In this document: positions 34,344 to 43,044 of the stretch, one piece after another
How positions within the stretch are numbered: position 1 is the first letter of the stretch
Layout: the number at the start of each line of letters is the position of its first letter
From: Polyangiaceae bacterium
Lineage (GTDB): Bacteria > Myxococcota_A > Polyangia > Polyangiales > Polyangiaceae
Length of the DNA: 44,918 nt
NCBI GenBank assembly: GCA_020848455.1
Contig: JADLAB010000569.1
Span: 1 to 44,918, forward strand
Direction: 5' to 3'
Position numbers and translations under genes: made by a program
The notes under the pieces: generated by a model
Databases searched by the model: none
Seen by the model: only the letters and a program-made list of their open reading frames with translations
What the model was told of the DNA's origin: nothing

Positions 34344-35705
34344 TCACGGCCGAAGCCCGGCGCTCCAGCTCGGCTCCGCGTCCTCGGCGCGCGTGCGGGA
34401 AGGTCGCGGGGCGAGCTCGAGCGGCGCCCCGTCCTCGCCCGCGAAGCGCAGGTGGACGTGATCGACGTGCCAGGGCGATGCCCGCAGGATGCCCTCCTCC
34501 ATCAGCGCGCCGTAGGCGTCGTCGTGGATCCAGTAGCGCGCGCGCAGCTCGGGCAGGACCTTGCGCACGGCGTCCACGTAGGCCTGGTCGGTGAGGATCG
34601 ACTCGACGATCGCCACGGGGCCGGGGCGGTGCTCCGGCATGTAGCGACCCTCGGGTGTCGGGCCATCGAGGAGCAGACCGAGGAAGTACGCGAGGCGCAG
34701 GGCGTCGAGCCCCTTGATCGTGCCGGGGGCGCACTTCAGCACGTCGCGGTCGACCATGATCGTCTGGCAGCGACTCGTGAAGTCCGACCGGTCGTCGTCG
34801 ACGCTCGGCAGCCCGACATCGACCTCGCGCCCGCCGGTGTGACCGATGTGGCGCGGCATGGCGGCGTCGCTCGCAGGCCGGTCGCCGTCCCACTGGCTGA
34901 GATCGTGCAGCGCGAGCGCGTTGCGCCGAAAGCGCGTGCGCGTCTGCGCGAGCGCCTGGCGCAGCGCGACCGCCACGTCGACGCGCGCGAACGCGTAGCG
35001 GTGGGCCGAGCCGAGGACGTAGCCGTCGGCCGCGCTCTGCGGGAACGGCAAGCCGACGAGCGGACGCGGGCTCGCGAGCCCGCGCTTGAGGTCGCGCCGG
35101 CTCGGCGCCGCGGTGGCGTCCGGATCGACGGCGCGCCCGACGGCGTGAGCCGGCGCGACGAGCGTGACGGAGAAGCGCACGGGCTCGGGCGCGTCGCCGG
35201 TCGCGAGCGACACGAAGACGGGCAGGGCCCCGTCCCCGGGTGCGACGGTGCCGAGTGCGGCGTGCGGCGCGTCGAAGGTGAGCCGCGACAGGCCGTGCCG
35301 CAGCCCCACGACACCGATGGTGACGAGGCGGTGGGGGGGCAGCGCCACCGTGACGTGCGACTCGCCCGGGGGCAGGGCGAGCTCGCCCGCCTCGAGATCG
35401 AGCGCGAGCTCGCGCGCCGTGGTCGCCCCCGTCCCGGCGCTCGGGCTCGCTGCGCCGCTGCTCGGCGCCGCCCCGTGCGTCGCCGCCGCGGGCGTCACGG
35501 GCACGGCGGGCGGCCGCTCGCGCCCCGCGCTCTTCGCCTCGGCCGCTCGGGCGCTCGACGTCCCCGCGGGCGGCGCGCTCGCGCCCTCGACCGCGGTCTC
35601 GAGCGGCGCCTGCCGTCCGAGCCCACACGCCGCGACCAGTGGGAGCAAGGCGAGCGACGCCCGGCCTGCGAGGCGCGCCCAGGCGGTGGCCGGTGTGCGA
35701 GCCAT
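34344..35705 (-). CDS. MepA-like murein endopeptidase lipoprotein
   Basis: A 453-residue lipoprotein (LVAAC, Cys27) with a long Ala/Pro/Ser linker, a beta-rich N-terminal part and a C-terminal domain like the penicillin-insensitive murein endopeptidase (M74). Zinc ligands are evident: His289 and Asp296 in GHTGGREVDVG, and His416/His418 in WHVDHVHLRF. It should cleave peptide cross-links of peptidoglycan in the periplasm. The extra N-terminal region is longer than in MepA. It is 11 bp behind the AcpH-like gene and precedes the lipoprotein at 33.8 kb. Confidence 0.88.
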   Translation of the reverse strand: MARTPATAWARLAGRASLALLPLVAACGLGRQAPLETAVEGASAPPAGTSSARAAEAKSAGRERPPAVPVTPAAATHGAAPSSGAASPSAGTGATTARELALDLEAGELALPPGESHVTVALPPHRLVTIGVVGLRHGLSRLTFDAPHAALGTVAPGDGALPVFVSLATGDAPEPVRFSVTLVAPAHAVGRAVDPDATAAPSRRDLKRGLASPRPLVGLPFPQSAADGYVLGSAHRYAFARVDVAVALRQALAQTRTRFRRNALALHDLSQWDGDRPASDAAMPRHIGHTGGREVDVGLPSVDDDRSDFTSRCQTIMVDRDVLKCAPGTIKGLDALRLAYFLGLLLDGPTPEGRYMPEHRPGPVAIVESILTDQAYVDAVRKVLPELRARYWIHDDAYGALMEEGILRASPWHVDHVHLRFAGEDGAPLELAPRPSRTRAEDAEPSWSAGLRP

Positions 35706-35715
35706 GCCGGATGGA

Positions 35716-36432
35716 TTAGCGCATTCCCCGGCCGGTGTGGCCGCTCGCGACCGGCCACTCGGACGCGAGGGCGTCGAGCCGCGCCTCGGCGGCGAGGAGC
35801 CGGCGCTCGAGCGCGCGCGCGAGCACGGCCCGCTCGGCCGGCTCGAAGAACGGTAGCCCGAACAGGCTGCGCACGCCTCCGAGCGGGAAGCACCTGCCCT
35901 CACCGGAGCAGTAGGCCTCGAGCCAACCGCCGTCGAGCAGGCGCTCCCAGAGCTCCGCGACGCGCTGCCCCACGCGCGCGTGGTCGTCGGACGTCGCGTC
36001 CGGCGCGGTCGTCGCGGCGAGCGCCGCGAGCACCTCCGGATCGAGTCGTGGCGCCGCCGCGCGCAGCTCCGCGAGCACGGCGCCGAGCCCGACGCGGCGC
36101 AGGTGCGCGCCGTCGAGGCACATCTCCCAGATCACGTGCGCGAAGAGCGCGAGCTTCGGCGGCGGCGCGGGCAGCGCGCGCATGAGCGCGGCGGTCTCGC
36201 GCTCGCCCTCGCGGAACACGCGCCCGACGTGGAACCAGCGGTCGGTCTCGAAGTGGTGGCCGATGCCGCGTCCGATCTCGTCGCCGCACGGGCCCGCGCT
36301 CGGCGCGTCCGGTCGGGGGGCGCGCAGCTTCCGCCCGGCCAGCCGGAACAGATCCGGCAGCATCGCGCCGACCCCCGCCAGCGCGGAGCCGAGCTCGATC
36401 GAGGCGAAGTGGCGGTGGAGCAGGAAGTTCAC
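35716..36432 (-). CDS. AcpH-like (ACP phosphodiesterase-type) protein
   Basis: A 238-residue protein that starts MNFLLHRHFA and has IGRGIGHHFETDRWFH, both matching the start and GI-x-x-H-x-x-x-D pattern of acyl-carrier-protein phosphodiesterases of the AcpH kind. The rest diverges, so another phosphodiesterase-like role is possible. The GTG start at 36432 is used, as no nearer ATG keeps the motif. It is the first gene of the MepA-like set. Confidence 0.7.
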   Translation of the reverse strand: MNFLLHRHFASIELGSALAGVGAMLPDLFRLAGRKLRAPRPDAPSAGPCGDEIGRGIGHHFETDRWFHVGRVFREGERETAALMRALPAPPPKLALFAHVIWEMCLDGAHLRRVGLGAVLAELRAAAPRLDPEVLAALAATTAPDATSDDHARVGQRVAELWERLLDGGWLEAYCSGEGRCFPLGGVRSLFGLPFFEPAERAVLARALERRLLAAEARLDALASEWPVASGHTGRGMR

Positions 36433-36555
36433 GAGCCGTGCGCGTCCGTGCGCTCGCCGGCGGCGCCGCCCCTACCTCTCACCGCGGCGACCGACCCTCC
36501 GTACATATCGCGTTTCGAGGGCCGCGTCGCCGCGGCAAGGGTCGCGCCCGCCCGA

Positions 36556-37071
36556 TCAGATGAGCAGCTGACCGGTGCGCAGTAGGTACGCGAGCTTGCG
36601 TCGCTGTGCGTCGTCGAGCACCGCGTGGATCGCGCCGAGGGCCTTGGCAATCGCGGCCTGCAGCCGGGCCGTGCTCGTGGCGTCCTCCGCGACGGCCTCG
36701 GCGACCTTGGCCTCGCCGAAGGTCGATCCCTCGATCGCGTCTGCCAGCGCCGTCGTGCGTCGCCGCTGGTCGACCGCAGCCTGCGCGCGCTCGGTCTTCA
36801 GGTCGTTCATGATCACGGCGAGCTTCGCGATCTGATCCTCGCCGAGCTCGAGCTTGTACGCGAGGAAGCGCAGCGGACGGCGCACGCCGAACCCGCCGCC
36901 CTCCTCGCCCCCGAAGCCCGGTCCGGCGTGGCGCGCCTCGCCGCCCTCGCCTTCGTGAGGCCCGCAGCGTCCGCCGTGGGCGCCGCCGCCCGTACCGCAC
37001 GTGGCCTCACCGCCCCAGCCGCAGCCACCCTGATGGTGACGCCTCCACCAGCCGAAGAAACCCGGATGCAT
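36556..37071 (-). CDS. Spy/CpxP-like heavy-metal-associated protein
   Basis: A 171-residue protein with a Gly/His/Cys-rich head (GWWRRHHQGGCGWGG) and a helical C-terminus carrying the LELGEDQIAKLAVIM pattern of the Spy/CpxP/ZraP LTxxQ class. It lacks a normal signal peptide, unlike typical Spy proteins, and may be cytosolic or exported by another route; the His/Cys head suggests metal binding (inference). A ribosome-binding site AGGAGGAAG precedes the ATG at 37071. Confidence 0.75.
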   Translation of the reverse strand: MHPGFFGWWRRHHQGGCGWGGEATCGTGGGAHGGRCGPHEGEGGEARHAGPGFGGEEGGGFGVRRPLRFLAYKLELGEDQIAKLAVIMNDLKTERAQAAVDQRRRTTALADAIEGSTFGEAKVAEAVAEDATSTARLQAAIAKALGAIHAVLDDAQRRKLAYLLRTGQLLI

Positions 37072-37147
37072 GTCACTTCCTCCTGCCGGGGCTTCGAACG
37101 CACCCGGCGGCGACTCGCGCGGGCGAAATGCCTCGCGCAACGAGGTC

Positions 37148-37175
37148 AATCTGGAGCGCCGGGGCCGGTTGTCAA
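37148..37175 (-). promoter_or_regulatory. Candidate promoter of the Spy-like gene
   Basis: On the minus strand a perfect TTGACA (37175-37170) is followed after 16 bp by CAGATT (37153-37148), a fair -10 box. It points toward the Spy-like gene, whose ATG is about 75 bp downstream. No known operator is evident. Confidence 0.4.
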
Positions 37176-37302
37176 CGCGCCCGGCGCTTTGTAGATGGCA
37201 TGGCGTCCGGGGTCGGTGTAAATGGTCGCCCCCGAGCGGGTCCGTCCCGCCGTTGAAAATGTGCTCTCCGCCGGCCCTTGCCCCGCCGGCGGTGGTCGAC
37301 GA

Positions 37303-37389
37303 GGAGAGGTGGCCGAGTGGCTGAAGGCACACGCTTGCTAAGCGTGCGTAGGGGAAACTCTATCGCGGGTTCGAATCCCGCCCTCTCCG
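37303..37389 (+). tRNA. tRNA-Ser (GCU anticodon)
   Basis: Class II tRNA of 87 nt. The acceptor stem GGAGAGG (37303-37309) pairs with CCTCTCC (37382-37388), with discriminator G at 37389. The anticodon loop TTGCTAA has anticodon GCT at 37337-37339, reading AGC/AGU serine codons. A long variable arm (GGGGAAACTC region) and GGTTCGAATCC T-loop are present. The CCA end is not encoded (CCG follows). Confidence 0.97.
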
Positions 37390-37423
37390 CCGGGCGCAGC
37401 CCCGCTCACGCGCACACGTGCGC

Positions 37424-38911
37424 TCACGGGGTCGTGCCGAGCAGCAGGCTCTTGAGCCAGCGCGAGACCGGCGCGCAGCCTGGCGCCTTCTGGGCAGCGC
37501 GCACCCCCTGCAGGTCCCGCTGGTACGGGCCGACCACGATGGCGACGCCGTCCTCGCGCTGCGCCCAAGCCATCGAGCCGAGCTTCGGCCGCTCCCGGCA
37601 GGTGCGGGTGAACTTCGCGCCGAGCACCGCGGCGAGCTCGGTGGCGTCGCGCACGCTGTCGAAGCGCAACACCCAGGCGACCGCGAGCTCGCCCGTGGGG
37701 GCCTTGTAGGTCGGCGGCGTGCCGTTGCGCACCGCGACGACATAGCGGTCCCCCGCCCAGCCGGCCGCGGCCGTCGCCGCGGCCTGCGGGGTCGTCCACT
37801 GCTCGAGCGCGAGGCGCAGCGTCTGCTCGCCGATGACGTCGTCGTCGAGCGTGCTCCAGCCTTCGCCGAGTGCGTCGAGCGCCGGCACGGGCACGCTCAC
37901 GGGGCGCTCGTCGCGCTCGTACTTGTCGAAGTGCAGGATCTGCTCCGTCGACACGGGCACGCGCTGCCAGATGGCGTCGAGGGTCTTCCAGCCTCCCTTG
38001 GCGCGCGCCTCCTGCACGAACGCGTAGCCGTCGGCGTACGGCGCCGCGAGGCTCGCCCGCAGGAAGGCCGGGATGGTCGCGGCCTGGGGTGAGCTCGCGA
38101 CGGCGCTCGTGATGAGCCGCCGGAACTCCGCCACGGGCATGTTGAGCGCCGAGCCCATCGACACGTCGAAGGTCGCGCTCGTGGCCTCCCCCTCGCCGAG
38201 CGCGTGAACGGCGGCGATGACGTCGGCGGCTCCGCGCCGGTACTTGAGGCGCGGCTCGAGCCCGAAGCTCTGGTCCTGCAGGGCGTGCACCAGCTCGTGC
38301 ACGAGGGTCTCGTGGGTCTCCGCTTCGCCGAGGTCGTTCAGCAAGAACATCGCGCCGCCGTCGTCCGGGTCGTAGAAGCCCGCGAGGTTGCTGCGCAAGA
38401 GCGCGTAGACGCCGGCGACGAAGTCGTAGTCCGGGGGGATGAGCTCGAGCGCTCCGAGCACCTCGCCCGGCCCCTGCAGGGAGGCGGGGGGCGAGTCGCG
38501 CTCGACCTTGGCGGTGATGCGCGCGATGACCTCGTCGCGGCCGAGCCGTCGGCCCGGCACCGGCCGGGTGAACGGCAGCCCGCGCACGGCCGAGAGCTTG
38601 CCGAGCGTCGCTTCGATGTCGCGCGCGAGCTCGGGGTCCGGCGGGTGCGGCGCGGACGGCGCGGCGCTCGCACTCGAGACGGCGCCCGCGCTGGCCGACG
38701 CCGAGCCGGGCCCCGTGGCGGTCGTCGTGGCGGTGGCGGTCGCGGCGGGCGCGCGCGCCGCGGTGCTCGCCGCAGCCATCGTGGCGCGCGAGGTCAGCGG
38801 GGTCGCGGCTTCCGTCGCCTGCCCGTTGCACCCCGCGATGGCGAGCAGCAGCCCGAGCAGTCCGCCGCGAAGGCGCGGACGGCCAGCGTGCGCGAACCCG
38901 CTGGGCGTCAT
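37424..38911 (-). CDS. HExxH metallopeptidase lipoprotein
   Basis: A 495-residue lipoprotein (IAGC, Cys28) with an Ala/Thr/Ser linker and a zincin-type motif HELVH (H205, E206, H209) in [14 protein letters not shown] third ligand is not obvious. Segments such as [13 protein letters not shown] resemble the small-peptidase proteins seen in myxobacteria. The start ATG 38911 overlaps the rpe stop (ATGA), so it is translationally coupled to the epimerase, an unusual pairing. Confidence 0.82.
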   Translation of the reverse strand: MTPSGFAHAGRPRLRGGLLGLLLAIAGCNGQATEAATPLTSRATMAAASTAARAPAATATATTTATGPGSASASAGAVSSASAAPSAPHPPDPELARDIEATLGKLSAVRGLPFTRPVPGRRLGRDEVIARITAKVERDSPPASLQGPGEVLGALELIPPDYDFVAGVYALLRSNLAGFYDPDDGGAMFLLNDLGEAETHETLVHELVHALQDQSFGLEPRLKYRRGAADVIAAVHALGEGEATSATFDVSMGSALNMPVAEFRRLITSAVASSPQAATIPAFLRASLAAPYADGYAFVQEARAKGGWKTLDAIWQRVPVSTEQILHFDKYERDERPVSVPVPALDALGEGWSTLDDDVIGEQTLRLALEQWTTPQAAATAAAGWAGDRYVVAVRNGTPPTYKAPTGELAVAWVLRFDSVRDATELAAVLGAKFTRTCRERPKLGSMAWAQREDGVAIVVGPYQRDLQGVRAAQKAPGCAPVSRWLKSLLLGTTP

Positions 38912-39603
38912 GACGCAGGGTCCCCGCGGAGCCCCGCGATGGCTCTGGCGTACGCCGCGCTGCGCGTCGCGGCGTCGGAGCCCGCGGGGGCGGCCCCGAA
39001 GACGGCCGAGCCCGCGACCAGCATGTCGGCACCGGCCGCCGTCGCGAGCGGGGCCGTCTTGGCGGTGATCCCGCCGTCGATCTCCAGCACGGCCTGGCTC
39101 CCGTGCCCGTCGAGCAGGGCGCGCAGCCGCTGCACCTTCGGCAGGACGGCGGGGATGAACGACTGCCCGCCGAAGCCGGGGTTGACGCTCATGACGAGCA
39201 CGAGGTCCACGAGGTCGAGCACGTACTCGAGCCCCGCCACGTCGGTGTGCGGGTTGAGGACGACCCCGGCCTTCGCCCCGAGCGAGCGCACGAGCGCGAG
39301 CGTGCGGTGCAGGTGGGGCGACGCCTCGAGGTGCACGCTCACGACGTCCGCACCGGCCGCGACGAAATCGGCCACGTAGCGCTCGGGCTCGACGATCATG
39401 AGGTGCACGTCGACGGGCAAGCGCGTCGCCGCCCGGACCGCCTTCACGACGAGCGGGCCGATGGTGATGTTCGGTACGAAGCGCCCGTCCATCACGTCCA
39501 CGTGCACCCAGTCCGCGCCCGCCTGATCGACGGTGCGCAGCTCCTCGGCGAGGCGACCGAAGTCGGCCGAGAGTATCGAGGGTGCCACGCGTACGGGGTT
39601 CAT
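38908..39603 (-). CDS. rpe: Ribulose-phosphate 3-epimerase
   Basis: TIM-barrel metal enzyme interconverting ribulose 5-phosphate and xylulose 5-phosphate; 231 residues, the usual length. Key blocks are [22 protein letters not shown] (metal His and Asp), [18 protein letters not shown] (phosphate/active-site loop) and [10 protein letters not shown] 39603. It lies upstream of, and coupled to, the HExxH lipoprotein. Confidence 0.97.
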   Translation of the reverse strand: MNPVRVAPSILSADFGRLAEELRTVDQAGADWVHVDVMDGRFVPNITIGPLVVKAVRAATRLPVDVHLMIVEPERYVADFVAAGADVVSVHLEASPHLHRTLALVRSLGAKAGVVLNPHTDVAGLEYVLDLVDLVLVMSVNPGFGGQSFIPAVLPKVQRLRALLDGHGSQAVLEIDGGITAKTAPLATAAGADMLVAGSAVFGAAPAGSDAATRSAAYARAIAGLRGDPAS

Positions 39604-39642
39604 GTCGGGCTCGCAACTCCCTGTAGCGATCCGGAGCTGCGT

Positions 39643-39652
39643 GTACTAGTAC
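39643..39652. promoter_or_regulatory. Perfect GTACTAGTAC palindrome
   Basis: A perfect 10-bp palindrome in the divergent gap between rpe (start 39603) and the GNAT gene (39782). It could be an operator or overlap a -10 box (TAGTAC, minus strand) for rpe. This is sequence symmetry only. Confidence 0.3.
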
Positions 39653-39781
39653 CACGCCCGCGCAGCAGCGTGGCGGCGTCTGCTGTGCGGCATGGATGCC
39701 GTCGGGGGCGTGCAGCGCGTCCCACGCGTCGCCACGGGCCTCGGCTCGCGCCGGGGTCGGCTAGCCCGAGCAGGTGAGCGC

Positions 39782-40216
39782 ATGAACACCAGGCCCCTGG
39801 TGAAGGCCGACTACGACCACATCGTCCGCATCATCGACGAGTGGTGGGGTGGGCCCACGAGCGCGCTCGCCCACCCCATCTTCTTCTACGAGCTCGGCGA
39901 GCTCGCGCGCGTGGTCGAGGTCGACGGGCGCGTGGTCGGCTTCCTGTTCGGCTTCATCGCCGGAAAGGTCGGCTACGTGCACCTGGTCGGCATCGACCCC
40001 GAGTTCCGTCGCAAGCGGGTGGGCACGATGCTCTACAACGCCTTCGAGGAGGCGTGCGTGCGCAGCGGGTGCGTGGAGCTCAAGGCCATCTCCACGCTCG
40101 GCAACGAGGCGAGCCAGCGCTTTCACCAGGCGCACGGCTGGTCGTGCGAGACGGTGGCCGACTACGCCGGGCCGGGGCGCAGCCGGGTCGTGTTCCGCAA
40201 GACGCTGACCGGGTGA
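39782..40216 (+). CDS. GNAT-family acetyltransferase
   Basis: Single-domain acetyltransferase of 144 residues. Motif A is VGIDPEFRRKRVGTMLYNAF, and the end has the usual beta-bulge strand (SQRFHQAHGWSCE). The start ATG 39782 is preferred; an upstream ATG would add an Arg-rich head without a domain. The substrate is unknown. It precedes the cyclic-nucleotide-type gene by 62 bp. Confidence 0.88.
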   Translation: MNTRPLVKADYDHIVRIIDEWWGGPTSALAHPIFFYELGELARVVEVDGRVVGFLFGFIAGKVGYVHLVGIDPEFRRKRVGTMLYNAFEEACVRSGCVELKAISTLGNEASQRFHQAHGWSCETVADYAGPGRSRVVFRKTLTG

Positions 40217-40278
40217 GCGAGCGCGCCCGGGAGCGCACCCGGCCTGGACGATCGCGAGAATCGGCGTACGCTTCCCGC

Positions 40279-40857
40279 ATGGCTCGCTCGGCGATGGGCG
40301 CTCGCGCGGTCGGGCCGATCGCGCCAGACGGCAGTGGCCAGCGCCGCGGGCGTGGAGTAGGGAGCGTGCCCGTGAAGCCCGACGTCCTGGAGCTCGACGA
40401 GATCGCGCTGTTCGCGGGGGTGCCGCGCCCCGTGCTCGAGGCGCTCGTGCCCGAGCTCGAGGCGCTCGAGCTCGCCGCGGGCGAGCGGCTGTGCACCCAG
40501 GGCGAGGTGGGTCGCGAGCTGTGGATCGTGCTGCGCGGCGAGCTCGAGGCGAGCCGAGCCGGGCCGGGCGGACGGCGCGAGCGCGGGGCGCTGCTCGGGC
40601 CGGGCGACTGGTTCGGCGAGATGGCACTGCTCGATCTGCAGGGGCAGCCCTTCACGGTGCGCACCCTCGCCCCGTCGCGCGTCGTGCGCCTGCGCGCGAG
40701 CACGCTCGACGGTCTCTACCGCCGCGACCTCAAGAGCTACGCTCTCATCTGGATGAACGCGGCGCGCGAGCTGTCGCGGCGGCTGCGGCGCAACCTCGAC
40801 GCTCCGCCCCGGCGTCGGCGCACGCCGGCGTCCCCGGCCCGCGGCCTGCCGTCCTAG
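40279..40857 (+). CDS. CRP-type cyclic-nucleotide-binding domain protein, degenerate pocket
   Basis: A 192-residue protein with a CRP-like effector domain (about 35-150): LDEIALFAGVP, GERLCTQGEVG, LRGELEASR, GDWFGEMALLDLQG. The conserved phosphate-binding Arg that follows the GE-x-x-L motif in cNMP binders appears to be replaced (QGQPFTVRT), so nucleotide binding may be lost (inference). No HTH domain is present. ATG 40279 was used; GTG 40372 behind a GGGAG would give a 161-residue form and is also likely. Confidence 0.82.
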   Translation: MARSAMGARAVGPIAPDGSGQRRGRGVGSVPVKPDVLELDEIALFAGVPRPVLEALVPELEALELAAGERLCTQGEVGRELWIVLRGELEASRAGPGGRRERGALLGPGDWFGEMALLDLQGQPFTVRTLAPSRVVRLRASTLDGLYRRDLKSYALIWMNAARELSRRLRRNLDAPPRRRRTPASPARGLPS

Positions 40858-40880
40858 CCTCGCACGCGTCCGCGCGGCGC

Positions 40881-41597
40881 TCAGGGCAGCGTGCGCACGC
40901 CGGTCGGCCGGACGCGCGGCGCCGCCTCGTCACGACGCACGTGCAGTCGGCACATCGTGTTGAGCCCGGTCGGCGCGCCGGCCTTCGGCGCGTCCGGTGC
41001 CTTGCCGTACGCCTTGTCGACCGTGCGCGGGCGCAGGTACAGCGCGCCCCCGGGCTGCGGCTGCCGCACGATGGCGCCGAGCGCCTGGGGCCGGTCGTAG
41101 GCCAGCTCCTCGACCACCACGACCACGTGCGGCTCCCAGATGTCGACGGCGGCGATGGACAGGCGCTTCACGTCGACGCCGTAGGCCAGCGGCGGACAGC
41201 CCGGGCCCTCGCTGCGGCGCAGCGCGACGACGAGCTGGTCGGGCGCCAGATCGGGGACCTCTCCCGACCACTGGAAGCGCGCGTCGTGCGTGTCGCCCAC
41301 TGCGGCGTCGAGGCAGGCGCACTTGGCGTCGGGTGCGGCGTCGGCCCGCAGCGCGAGGTCGTGGCGCACGCCGCGGAGCACGAAGCGGCGCCAGTCCTTG
41401 CCGTCGTTGCCGAAGAGCGACTCCGCCTGCCGCAAGGCGCCGGTGTCGATCTCGCCCTGCTGCGACCAGCTCGGGTCCTCGTTCACGAACTCGCGCTCGG
41501 CGGCGCAGCCGGCGAGCGGAGCGAGCGCACAGCCCAGGGCGAGCCACGCGACGGAGCGCGAGCCCGGGTCTCGAGCGCGGGGCGAGCGGCGCAACAT
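40881..41597 (-). CDS. Hypothetical lipoprotein
   Basis: A 238-residue predicted lipoprotein (LAGC) with no family I recognise. Regular strands such as RRFVLRGVRHDLALRAD and VVVVVEELAYDRP suggest a mostly beta fold; a Cys pair (CACLD) could form a disulfide. It sits 66 bp behind the J-domain gene and is probably co-transcribed. Confidence 0.75.
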   Translation of the reverse strand: MLRRSPRARDPGSRSVAWLALGCALAPLAGCAAEREFVNEDPSWSQQGEIDTGALRQAESLFGNDGKDWRRFVLRGVRHDLALRADAAPDAKCACLDAAVGDTHDARFQWSGEVPDLAPDQLVVALRRSEGPGCPPLAYGVDVKRLSIAAVDIWEPHVVVVVEELAYDRPQALGAIVRQPQPGGALYLRPRTVDKAYGKAPDAPKAGAPTGLNTMCRLHVRRDEAAPRVRPTGVRTLP

Positions 41598-41663
41598 ACT
41601 GCGAAGCTTGGCACTCCCGGCGTGGTCGATACAAGTTCGACGGCGGCCCGTCGGCCGACGCCG

Positions 41664-41987
41664 TCACTTCTCGGGGCGCGCGCGGCGCAGGTGCTCGTAG
41701 GCCGCATTGATCTCGGCCATGCGGCGCTCGGCGAGCTCCCGCAGCTCGGGCGCCATGCCCTCCATGCGGTCCGGGTGGTACTCGCGCGCCAGCCGCCGGT
41801 AAGCCCGCTGGATGTCGGCCTGCGGAGCGTCCGGCTCCACGCCGAGGATCTCGTGCGGCGCGAGCTGGCGCGCCGGCCGCGCGGTCGGGCGCCGCGTGCG
41901 CGCCGACGCGGGGCGCACGATCTGCAAGATCGCCCGCACGACCACGAACGCCCCGACGAGGATGAGGACCCAGCGCAACAGACCCAT
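41664..41987 (-). CDS. Membrane-anchored J-domain protein
   Basis: A 107-residue protein: an N-terminal transmembrane helix (WVLILVGAFVVVRAILQIV) and then a cytosolic J-domain (about 43-105) with the HPD motif at 71-73. J-domains stimulate DnaK-type ATPases, so it would recruit Hsp70 to the membrane. It lacks the Gly/Phe and zinc regions of DnaJ. No DnaK is nearby. ATG 41987. Confidence 0.9.
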   Translation of the reverse strand: MGLLRWVLILVGAFVVVRAILQIVRPASARTRRPTARPARQLAPHEILGVEPDAPQADIQRAYRRLAREYHPDRMEGMAPELRELAERRMAEINAAYEHLRRARPEK

Positions 41988-42128
41988 TGGTGACGCCTCG
42001 GCGCCGTGTGTGCGTTTCGCGGACCGAGTCGGCGCGCCGCGACGCGTGCGATGCTAGTACGGCTCGCTCGAAGTTCGTATCGGGATGAGCCGTCGCTCCT
42101 GCGCGCGCATCGGCGCGAGCGCGGTTGC

Positions 42129-42797
42129 TCACGTGGGCTCGAGGTAGACCGTCCACTCGGCGTACATCGCCGGCGCGCCGAGCATGAGCTGTGCGGCGAG
42201 CGACCAGCGCGGCGTGGTGGCCGGGCGCAGCAGCGGCATCGCGGCCTCGGTGGGGGTTCGGTGACCCTTGCGGCGGTTGCACGGCCGGCAGGCCGTCACG
42301 AGGTTGACCCACGAATTCTCGCCGCCTCGCGAGCGGGGCACCACGTGATCGATGTTGAGGTCGCGCGGCGCGGGCCGTCGACCGCAATACTGGCACTGGT
42401 GGTCGTCTCGCAGCATGACGTTGCGGCGGGTCAGGCGGATGGCAGGGCGCCGCGAGCGGCCGTAGCGCCGCAGGTAGAGCACGCGCGGCACGCGGAGCTC
42501 GCCCCGGACGATGCGCAGCGGGTCGTCGCGCCCCGCACGCACGGGCAGCTCCCGCCAGCGCGCGAAATCGTGAAGCTCGCCGGTCTCGTCGATGGCCCGG
42601 GCCGAGCCGCCGTAGAGCAGCACGAACGCGCGCCGGGCGGTCGTGATGCGGACCGGCTCGTAGAGGCGGTTCAGCACGAGGACCGGCAGCTCGAGCGGGT
42701 CGCGGCTGCGCGCGCTGTCGCGCACGAACCCGTCGCTCCCGCCGTCGTCGCCCGCGGGGTGCATCGCGCTCTCCGAGCTCGCGCGCGCGTCCAGCAT
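42129..42797 (-). CDS. HNH endonuclease-like protein
   Basis: A 222-residue protein with a C-terminal HNH domain: CQYCGRR, LNIDHVVPRSRGG, NLVTACRPCNRRKG, giving the paired Cys zinc site and the His-Asn-His catalytic set. The N-terminal ~110 residues (LVLNRLYEPVRITTARRAF) match the 5-methylcytosine-type HNH proteins common in Gram-negatives and myxobacteria, with housekeeping or unknown function. It is not next to a restriction system. ATG 42797 opens MLDARAS. Confidence 0.9.
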   Translation of the reverse strand: MLDARASSESAMHPAGDDGGSDGFVRDSARSRDPLELPVLVLNRLYEPVRITTARRAFVLLYGGSARAIDETGELHDFARWRELPVRAGRDDPLRIVRGELRVPRVLYLRRYGRSRRPAIRLTRRNVMLRDDHQCQYCGRRPAPRDLNIDHVVPRSRGGENSWVNLVTACRPCNRRKGHRTPTEAAMPLLRPATTPRWSLAAQLMLGAPAMYAEWTVYLEPT

Positions 42798-42931
42798 GGT
42801 GTCACCATTTCCATAACATGTGACTCCGTGCTGCTCACGGAAATCTCCTGGCGCGCGGCGGGCCGAATCAGCTCCAGCACCGGGCTGCGCCCGACCCGCT
42901 TCGCACGAAACGGTAGGCCGACACGGGCTCG

Positions 42932-42959
42932 AGGCTCCAGACTCCAGGCTCCAGGCTTC
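42932..42959. repeat. Four 7-nt tandem units (AGGCTCC-like)
   Basis: AGGCTCC, AGACTCC, AGGCTCC and AGGCTTC follow one another with single changes. They form the outer left arm of the imperfect hairpin described next. Confidence 0.8.
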
Positions 42960-43034
42960 GGGAGGGAGAGCGGGAGGCCACAGGCATCCACGCCGCGGCC
43001 TCCCCGTAGCCTGAAGCCACGTCACGCTGGAGCC
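42947..43034. repeat. Imperfect long hairpin behind the radical SAM gene
   Basis: Three left segments pair in order with three right ones: GGCTCCAG (42947-42954) with CTGGAGCC (43027-43034), GCTTC (42955-42959) with GAAGC (43013-43017), and GGGAGGCC (42972-42979) with GGCCTCCC (42997-43004). The right end lies ten bases past the stop of the radical SAM gene (minus strand). It could terminate or stabilise that mRNA or be a dispersed repeat element. Confidence 0.6.
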
Positions 43035-43044
43035 GAGCTTCCTT

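Noticed and set aside
37303-37389. tRNA-Ser as an integration site of a mobile element
   Set aside because: No integrase and no duplicated 3' end of the tRNA are seen in the window.
42129-42797. HNH protein as part of a restriction or mobile element
   Set aside because: No methylase, integrase or target-site signs are adjacent; this HNH family is a common chromosomal gene.
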